Part shown: piece after piece, positions 56,643-64,000 of the stretch
Layout: each line of letters starts with the position of its first letter
Position numbering within the stretch: position 1 is the first letter of the stretch
NCBI GenBank assembly: GCA_949825045.1
Contig: OX463829.1
Coordinates: forward strand, 18,942,715 to 19,006,714
DNA from: Argyresthia goedartella
Lineage: Eukaryota > Arthropoda > Insecta > Lepidoptera > Argyresthiidae
Direction of reading: 5' to 3'
Length of the DNA: 64,000 nucleotides
Made by a program: the position numbers and the translations under genes
The notes under the pieces: model-generated
Seen by the model: the letters and a program-made list of their open reading frames with translations, nothing else
What the model was told of the DNA's origin: nothing
Databases searched by the model: none

Positions 56643-57401
56643 TGTTACTTGGGGTTTGGTCGGTTGGCCGTGTCAGAGGGGCGTGGTGTCCTATCAAGGA
56701 AAGAATTGAACTCGGTGGACAAGGTTTATTATATAAAAATGAACATGGGGGGTTTCTCTCCTGGCAGCCGATCAACTTAACCTAGAAAAAGTCTCTTAAT
56801 TCTAAAGTTATCTCCCAACAGTCTCGCTTGTTTCACCAACGGTATGAAGCATGATTATACAGTGCGACGACACTCTTCACAATCAGGTTCGACACCAAAT
56901 TGGCGTCAGACCAGATTTCATACTGGTAATTGCAGGGAAGAATCCAATCTTTGTCTCAACCAGCGTGCCCCGCCCGACGCAAAATATGACAGCCCGATGG
57001 ACGACCACGTGTTTGGCAAGGTCGGCTTCACCACCGGTCTCTTGAGCCCTGTAGCTGAGGTATTCACATTCCTGGCCTCACTCCAATATTCGTCGTACGG
57101 TTCTCCAAGATCTCGTCTCTTTATCCCGTGCGACGGTTCCAGACAACTTCAGTCTAGCCCTGAAGCCGTGGCTGTCGCGCCAAAGGCGCTGGGGCGAAAT
57201 AGAAAAAGCTCCAGTCGCTGATCCCCGCTTTTATAATCAAACGAGATCCGACGAAAAAATCCAGAACGTGGATTTGAAAGGTGTCACTACGACCGATCCG
57301 CGCGACCTTGCGGCGCCGAAGTCAACACTCGACTTCTCGGCTAGACTAGCTCGCGAGTGTCTAAACGTCACGCAATCAGTGGAATTTAAGGGGCTACAAC
57401 A
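56643..57401 (-). repeat. Candidate LTR of a gypsy- or BEL-type element
   Basis: On the minus strand it runs TGTTGTAGCCCC ... CAAGTAACA (759 bp) with TATAAAAG at about 57226-57233 and AATAAA near 56727, as an LTR promoter and poly(A) signal would be placed. About 10 nt beyond its end, TGGTGGCCAACTTTGG (about 56615-56630) looks like a primer-binding site. The second LTR is absent, no target duplication was seen, and internal coding is missing, so the assignment is inference. The plus-strand frame at 56844-57221 is read as incidental. Confidence 0.45.
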
Positions 57402-57530
57402 TCACTATTCACAGTTGCCCGTAATCCAGTGCGGTTATCAGGTCATAGGGTATAGGGTGTTTCAGGCCTGATACCGCCGCACCTAATGAAAATACGTCCA
57501 CTATCAGGTCGCAAAGATCAGATAGTGATT

Positions 57531-57945
57531 TTAGGGTTCAGTACCCAAAGGGTAAAAACGTGAACCTATATTATTATACTAAGACTCCACTGTCTGTCTG
57601 TCTGTCTGTCCGTCTGTCAACAGGCTGATCTCATGAACCGTGATAGTTAGACAGTTGAAATTTTCACAGATGATGTATTTCTGTAGCCGCTCTAACAAGT
57701 ACTAAAAACAGAATAAAATAAATATTTAAGGGGGCTCCCATTAAACAATTCTTTCAAAACCATATACAAACTTATGAATGCACCTTGTTACGTACATGGA
57801 GTGTGAAAGTAGCGCACCAATAACTTTGTAAACAACATTTTGCTATGTTAAATCCAAACTATTCACTCCACACCATCCCTACCATTGTACGGTGGTACGG
57901 AACCCTTCGTGCGCGAGTCCGACTCGCACTTAGCCGTTTTTTTTT
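57531..57945. repeat. Microsatellite-bearing short dispersed repeat, copy 3
   Basis: Diverged copy beginning TAGGGTTCAGTACCC, with (GTCT)n at about 57591-57615 and ending GCACTTAGCCG plus a T run. It aligns along its length with 2817-3246 and 32292-32695. Confidence 0.9.
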
Positions 57946-59106
57946 GTGTTTTTTTTACTTCTGAGGGTATTATTTGACGAGACATTTCCAAAAATCAATT
58001 CCTTTCCTACTCGTGAAACAACTAAATGCATTCCGGCCCAACGGAAAGTGGGAAAGTGGCTAATCGGCTGGCTTCCACCCGGTACCGCGCCATAGACCGC
58101 GCTGAGCGTGCTAATGATATCTTAGCTATTGGCTACAATTTCCATACATCTTGTAAAGTAGATACTACAACCGATGGTCTTTTTAGGTGCATAGGTATCT
58201 GGCCGTAGAGAAGAAGCCTTATGCCCGGCAGTGGGTCGATGGAGGCATGATGAAGCTTATACTCCTAAATTCAAGGGTATCCATTTTAATTTCCTTTTAT
58301 GCAGGCTGTATGCACGAAAGTACATGTTTGTGCATGCAAATCGTGCCACCCCGGCTGTAGCTATACAAGTCAAACATGGATCTCTGAAAAAATTGGTCCC
58401 AATTAAAATTTGTACGCTGCTGCGGCCGCGATGACGAAACCTTCCCGTAATTGCTAAAATTTTAGAACGACCTGTATTCATTGAAATTCCGCAAATGAAT
58501 TTTACAGGTGCTGTTTGCAATTTCTCTGAATTTTTCAGGAGAGATTTTTATCGCGCTTAAGTGGGGGAAAAAATAAAAGAATATAAAAATTATTTACTGT
58601 CTGAAGATTTTTATCTCTTGTCAATAAGTGCCATGTATTTAGTTGTGGATAAGTAATCCTATCAAAACCATGCATGTAAAATAATGCAACCAAGTCTCGC
58701 AGCGCAGTTTAATCCACCTTAAAATTTTCTGAGCTCTAGGGTAAAACTAAGTCCGTCAATTTTATTAGCACCTTACTAAAGGAGAACAGTTGCCTGATTA
58801 GTTAACTAACAACTTTTGATCAATAGCGTATCAATATTATATATATTTATTTATTTAAAAAACAGAATGACTTGGCAATCGCACACGACAAACCCACGCG
58901 CAGGTTTGCCGATAACTGCGTGTGTACCTCACCGGGGGGTCTCTGACAGGCTGATGATGTTGATGATGTACCTACCTATCCTACTTCCGCGGAATACGAA
59001 AATTCTGTGGTGTACGTAGCCAACGTCGTTTATTTTATCTCGCACCGAAATAATTCGGTCTTTTTCTTATTTATATTTCTTATTCATAATTCATATTCAT
59101 AATTCT
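57946..59106. other. Unassigned stretch
   Basis: No gene. 58205-58260 (GAAGCCTTATGCCCGGCAGT, GGGTCGATG) resembles the tail of lepidopteran RTE-type elements. Open frames around 58231-58520 on both strands are not recognised. Confidence 0.4.
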
Positions 59107-59700
59107 TTATTGAACATAGTTATATAAAAAAGATACATTAAGAGAAAACATATGTACAAAGGCGAGCTTATCTCTAAAAAGAGATTTCTTCCAGCAAACC
59201 AAGGCATGACAGGAAATTTTATCAAAAAAGGGTAGGCAGTGCACAATATCTAAACAATAATAAAATACATATAAGTAAATTACATATCTATAAAATACGG
59301 TAAATAAAATACATACTCGTATATACCAAACTACTAAATACGTATCAATACATACATAAACCCGTACATAAAGTTTACATATAATAATAATATACATACT
59401 AAAACTATCACAAAAGAGAGAGGAAGTGCTCTTTCACCCGGTTTTTTAAAGCGAAAAGAGTGGGGCTGTCTCTTATCGCACAAGGAAGTGCGTTCCACAG
59501 TCGGACCGCCTGCAACCTGAAGGAGTGCTCATATGGGGAAGTGGTATGCCTTGGAGTGGCTAAGAGTGAGACCGTGTGAGATCTCCGTTGCCGATCTCCT
59601 GAAAAGAGATACTCAAAGCGGTCTCGAAGGTAGCTGGGGAAATTCTTTTATGTTGCGTTGCATTATGGCGTCATTAGCAAACCTTGTGCGGGCGTATATT
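59107..59700 (-). pseudogene. Jockey-type LINE 3' end
   Basis: The minus strand reads RLQAVRLWNALPCAIRDSPT followed by LFAFKNRVKEHFLSLL (about 59520 to 59405), the C-terminus of a Jockey-clade RT. Then come a 3' UTR with GAAGAAATCTC and AGAGATAAGCTCGCC and a tail ending near 59107. No frame is intact upstream of 59650. Confidence 0.85.
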
Positions 59701-59954
59701 ACCTTACATTAGCACTCTGAGCGCTTTGGATGAGCGCAATTGCAAAGTCATTCCATTTATCAAAGAAATAAAAGATGTCTTTATTGATACGGTCACTATA
59801 AAATTTTGTTAGTTAACTAATTATAAAATAGTTTATGTTTAAGTTAATGGAAATATGTTGACATAGATAGGTGTTGATAAAATTAAACAACTTGGTTTTA
59901 CATTAGACCTCACAACTTTTAAGGTAGAACGATCTGCGCAATGTTTGATAGGAT

Positions 59955-62880
59955 CTCATTTATTATTTTCTCAGAAAATATAAAGGTACAGAAAGTTACA
60001 AGTAATATTATAAGCAAATGCAAGCATATCTCTAAAATGAGATTTCTTCCATCAAACCTAGGCAAGACAGGAGAGTTTATGTAACAAGACAGTCCTAGTG
60101 CGCAATACTGTAAACATACGTACGTACTTTCAAAATATAAATAAAAATATACCCAATAAATAAAATATACGTGTCAAGTATGTAAAATACATACAAAACA
60201 CATATGTAAACTATAATAATATCATAAATAGATATGGTACGTATTGCGGAAGAGAAAGGAAGCTATTAGCGCATGGAAGAGCGTTCCACAGTCTGATTGA
60301 CGAGTGTTCGTAAAGTGGTAGGTAGTGTTATGCCTAGGAGTTGAAAGAAGACACACCGTGTGGGATCTGCGATTGCTATCCCTGGGGAAAAGAAATTCCA
60401 TATGTTCTCCAAATATGTGGGGTAGCGGGGATTTCGCAAAATATTTAACAGATAGAAGATAATTTGCATATCACGGCGAAGATGGATCGGAAGCCACCCT
60501 AGCTCCTTGCGATACTAGGATATATGGTCATACTTGCGCAGCCCGTAGACCAACCGAATGCTGAGTTTTTGAAGTTATTCGAGTTTGTTTAATTGGTCTT
60601 CGTTCGCAGAACCAGCAAATATCCTCGTAGTCTATTAAAGCTAGAGGAAGGGACTGAGGAAGGTTTATTAGAGTCTGCTGTGGCTGCAAGTACTTCAAAC
60701 GCCAGGGAAAGTTAAATGACTCAAAAACTAGTCGGCTTACCTCACAAACTTAGGACGACCAGTACAGCAATTTATCAAATATAAACCCAAGATTATCAGC
60801 TTCACTCCTTGATGGTACCATCATACAATACAGTGGCGGGGCATATTCTGTACTGAGTTAAGCGAGGCCGAGGCCATCATCGTGGTTTGATATTTTCCCG
60901 GGTTGAATACCAGCCCATATGAAATAGCTCATATCCTGATGTTATCGAAATCAGCATTCAACGCCTCTACAATCAGATTTCATCACACGGAGAGAATTTC
61001 CTATATTTTAGAAGTCATCTGCGTAGAGATAATTAGAAGGAGTAAGAACGTCAGATATGGTGTTAATGAATACTGAGAAGCGGAGACAAGAAGGAAGAGA
61101 GATCCTTAAATTGAAGCAACGAACTTTCCATTGTCACAGATGATAACTTAGTTTCCTTGATAATTGATACTTCATGCGTGGTAGATGAGCAAACGTGCTT
61201 GAAAAGGGTTTTTGGATTATTGACGGAAGAACTTTGACATGAGATGTTGGTATTACGGATTTTTTAATGGATTTTAGTGATGTTTGCGTCTTAGAATTAA
61301 ACGTTTATGTGTCACCACTACAGAGGTGGACCTTGGTCTACGGTGATCAACAAAGTACGTTTTGGCGTTTTAATTTTAATATTATTCTAGCTCATAAGTT
61401 CTGTAATTTTCCTAGTGTAATAGCAGGGAAGACGGCCGTCATTCCATGCGCTGACAAACTGCTGTTTACACCATTAGGCTAATTTTATTATTTGTACCAC
61501 AGTTGCAGAGGTAAACAATATTTTATGTTCCGAACTAGGTCTGAATTAATTTAATTACAATTTCACACAATACAATTTTACACGCTTTCCTTATATTAAT
61601 ACCTTGGTCATCCAAAGAATAGATCTAGTTGAGTGACACCGACAATCAATATCCATCACAATGAACGAGGAGGAAAGGCGTAACACTTGCGGAGAGATCA
61701 CATCAGTTCGTTGAGATCTCCTTAGACTTATGCGCTGCTGGTGGTGTCTAAGGTAGGAATCAAAACAGCGAGCCGAGTGCGAGGAGACTTTGACGACTTT
61801 AGAATTTCGACTAGGATTTCGAAATCGATGCAATTGAAGGCGCTTCTGAAATCAAGCGGTGATCCATGGCCAATGGAATGTCGTCAGTGAATGAACAGAG
61901 CTATGACCCGGCCTGAAACCTGATTAATGTGGATTTAATAAGTTTTTTGAGTCAAGGTAAGGGAAGAGGCTAGGAGTGAAGAATTCATTCCAGGACTTTG
62001 GAGAGGATAGGCAGAATAGATATGAGATGGAATTATGTAAAGGAGACGGTATCGAACTTTTTATGTAGGGGAATCTCAAGTGCCTTTTTACACTGATTTG
62101 GCAAGCAATATTGGTCAAGTGACACATTAACTATGTGAATGATGAGAGGTAACAGGATATATCTTGATTTCATCTATGGCGTTTGACGAGATAGCTAATA
62201 TTGCCCTGTTAAATGGGCCGATTCCAACATAGTTGAAAATAAAGGATGAGTTGTGGACTGAGGTATTGGACCGTAGGTTACGAAGGATAGCTTTCTTGAC
62301 GAGGGGTCCATCACGACAGGGGGGATGGCAAATAAATTGTTGAGACCGGTGAGGTCGACATTACCAGCAGCCAAGTCCTGGTACTTACTTACACCGAGAG
62401 TCTTCAGGAATTTCCAAACCTGTGCTGGAGTATAGCTATCAATGCACTCGTAGATATGATGAAGTTTGGCATCACGACACCGACGAGTGCAAGATTCTCG
62501 TCAGTCGGATCCAACTTATATCTACTCTTGACACGGTTTCTCTTGGTCATCAGACCCTTGATGGTGTCAGTAAGCCACAGCGCAGGAAGGTGCTTAACCT
62601 TAACCCACTTGACCGGAGCATGTTTATCAAACAAGCTCAGGACAATAGAGTTAAAGTACCGGGCTTTGTCTACAACGGCCTCGCTACCAACGACAGGGGA
62701 CTAGTCGACAGAGATAGCATCTGATTTAAGGGAATTAAGATCCATGCCCCTGAAGCTATATATCAAGGAATATAGCTGCACGCTTGAGAGGCCTTAACTT
62801 GAATGAGAGGTAAATCAAATCGGAGATTGTTGTAAGTGATCATCTTTTTACGGGTACTATTTACTGTGCGTTATTGTAAT
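59955..62880 (-). pseudogene. Degraded Jockey-type LINE, ORF2
   Basis: Minus-strand pieces in order: endonuclease-to-RT linker (62850-62400, ending KHLPALWLTDTIKGLMTKRN and KSRYKLDPTDENLA), RT fingers (VWKFLKTLGV, then SILPILSKVLE near 61990), DFRSAFNCIDFEILVEIL near 61810, and FSVFINTISD with the catalytic LYADDF at about 61014-61030. It finishes with the thumb region and a 3' tail at 60080-59955. Numerous stops and frameshifts. 61140-61590 does not fit the frame and is probably an insertion or highly diverged. Confidence 0.85.
61140..61590. other. Unexplained segment inside LINE
   Basis: It breaks the LINE alignment between two RT pieces. The content is AT-rich with a plus-strand open frame 61267-61482 of no recognised family. 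Neither terminal repeats nor target duplication were found. Confidence 0.4.
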
Positions 62881-63231
62881 TTAATACAGCATTACGAGAC
62901 ACTCCACAAGATTTTCTATTACGAAGGAACACTTTAGAATGATCTGCTTAGAAACTTCGTGTCGTTTCGTTGGTTTCCCAGGATTAGCATCGAATGATCC
63001 TCTAAAATTAACGTTTTTGTATACCTCAGAACCGTAGGTGGAGGTTGGTGGAAAACTACCCATCCTTTTACTTCCGGTAGTCACAAGTAGAAATTTTCAT
63101 CGCAAGGCGCTACCAAATAGATGAGTATTACACTCCTTATGGTATGCCAACGACTCAATATTCCATTAAATAGAGTATAACTTACCCTTAACCACTATTT
63201 ACGTACTTATCTAACTATTTCGGTAGTACCA

Positions 63232-64000
63232 GTGAAGAAAAATTTTACGAATTCCGAAAATTTAAACATTCTCACATTTAACTGTCACACTCTGATGGAA
63301 GACGCTCGACTTATCGAATTAGAAAATGCGTTGAAAGGGATCAAGTGGGACATCATAGGTCTTGCAAAAATGAGGCGGTTGAGAGATGAAACTTTTGAAA
63401 GGGAAGACGCCATATTCTACCACTTCGGAGTCACCAAGGAAATGTTTGGAGTGGGTTTCTTGATGGCCAAGAAATGGAAAGACAACATCATAGAATGTCT
63501 CAGTAATTCAGAAGTTTTTAAGAAGCTGGCGGTCCCCTGGGCAGATATGGGTATTGGTGTCAGCAAACGAAGGCTTACCAACCGTCAGTCACCGATGACT
63601 TTGCTCTTTTCGCCCCAACAGCACCCGAACTCGAGCAAACGCTACAAGAACTCAGCAAGGTGAGCCTTGAGGTTGGACTGAAGATGAATCGGTAGAAAAC
63701 CCAAGTGATCAACAGCACAAAACTTAGGGTCGAGGTAGATGGGCAGGAGATACAGGTGCTCAGACATAGTCGCTGACCGAACGTCAGAATTCCAAACTCA
63801 AGGTTTGTCAGCGAGCCATGGATGCAGCATGTTGAATGGTTGAGGGACGGATCGTGTCAGGAACAACACGTTGCGCTCCTTGACTGGCATTGCCGACGTA
63901 AGTGTGCAGGCCACCAAGCTCAAATGGAACTGGGCCGGTCATGTCTATCGCATGCACCTGGATAGGTGGGAGAACATTGTCACTGACTGGGTGCCTCAGG
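63232..64000 (+). pseudogene. RTE-type LINE with deleted middle, runs off window
   Basis: Starts MKKNFTNSENLNILTFNCHT and ALKGIKWDIIGLAKMRRL, an apurinic-type endonuclease. Before 63560 it jumps to the RT palm: a VTDDFALFAPTAPELEQ region, then EVGLKMN and KTQVINSTKLRVEVDGQEI. The C-terminal QRAMDAAC and ATKLKWNWAGHVYRMHLDRW segments follow at 63810-63970. Most of the RT fingers are missing, the frame changes near 63580, and TAG occurs at about 63693. The true 3' end lies beyond the window. Confidence 0.85.

Noticed and set aside
56844..57221. Plus-strand frame of 125 codons
   Set aside because: Lies within the candidate LTR and has no recognised domain; the GC-richer composition explains the open frame.
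62422..62724. Plus-strand frame of 100 codons
   Set aside because: Antisense to the Jockey-type LINE reading on the minus strand.

Overview
The window looks like AT-rich nuclear DNA from an insect, most likely a moth or butterfly. The tRNA-headed SINEs, the microsatellite-bearing short repeat starting TAGGGTTCCGTA, the Jockey, CR1-like and RTE LINE pieces, and the copia, piggyBac, hAT and Polinton relatives together resemble lepidopteran genomes. That assignment is inference from repeat character. No intact host gene is visible: almost every recognisable coding stretch is a broken mobile element. Two stretches, 47734-48160 (-) and 39170-39333 (+), are the only candidates for host exons, and both are uncertain.

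Layout. 1-1108 is non-coding. 1109-14463 is a 13.4-kb nest of copia retrotransposons. Element A (1109-7453, minus) carries both LTRs and is broken by a short TAGGGTTCCGTA-type repeat (2817-3246) and a LINE (5492-6852). Element B (7455-8506, plus) is a deleted copy lying head-to-head with A. Element C (from 8487, plus, to 14463) shares a 20-bp LTR stub with B. C is interrupted by an internally deleted piggyBac element (11791-13399) with TTAA on both sides.

14464-31605 is mostly anonymous intergenic DNA with scattered SINEs, LINE tails, dispersed repeats and one strong hairpin. 31606-34608 is a nearly complete hAT transposon with 27-bp terminal inverted repeats and a perfect 8-bp target duplication. 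It has a frameshifted transposase gene and a likely 5'UTR intron that hosts another TAGGGTTCCGTA-type repeat. 34609-40990 holds inverted repeats, a nested foldback element and a second copia family fragment.

41163-45830 is a decayed Polinton/Maverick. It retains pieces of the packaging ATPase, an accessory protein, a retroviral-type integrase with chromodomain-like tail and a phospholipase-A2-like motif on plus, and protein-primed DNA polymerase B on minus. It has been hit by a SINE and by small TTAA-flanked MITEs. 46050-64000 contains further LINE pieces, tandem repeats, a candidate host exon, a candidate LTR (56643-57401), a long degraded Jockey-type LINE (59955-62880, minus) and an internally deleted RTE-type LINE running off the right edge.

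None of the elements looks able to move by itself: each has stops, frameshifts or lost catalytic regions. The window is best read as a stratified insertion record, in which nesting orders the events: copia before LINE, short repeat and piggyBac; hAT before short repeat; Polinton before SINE.
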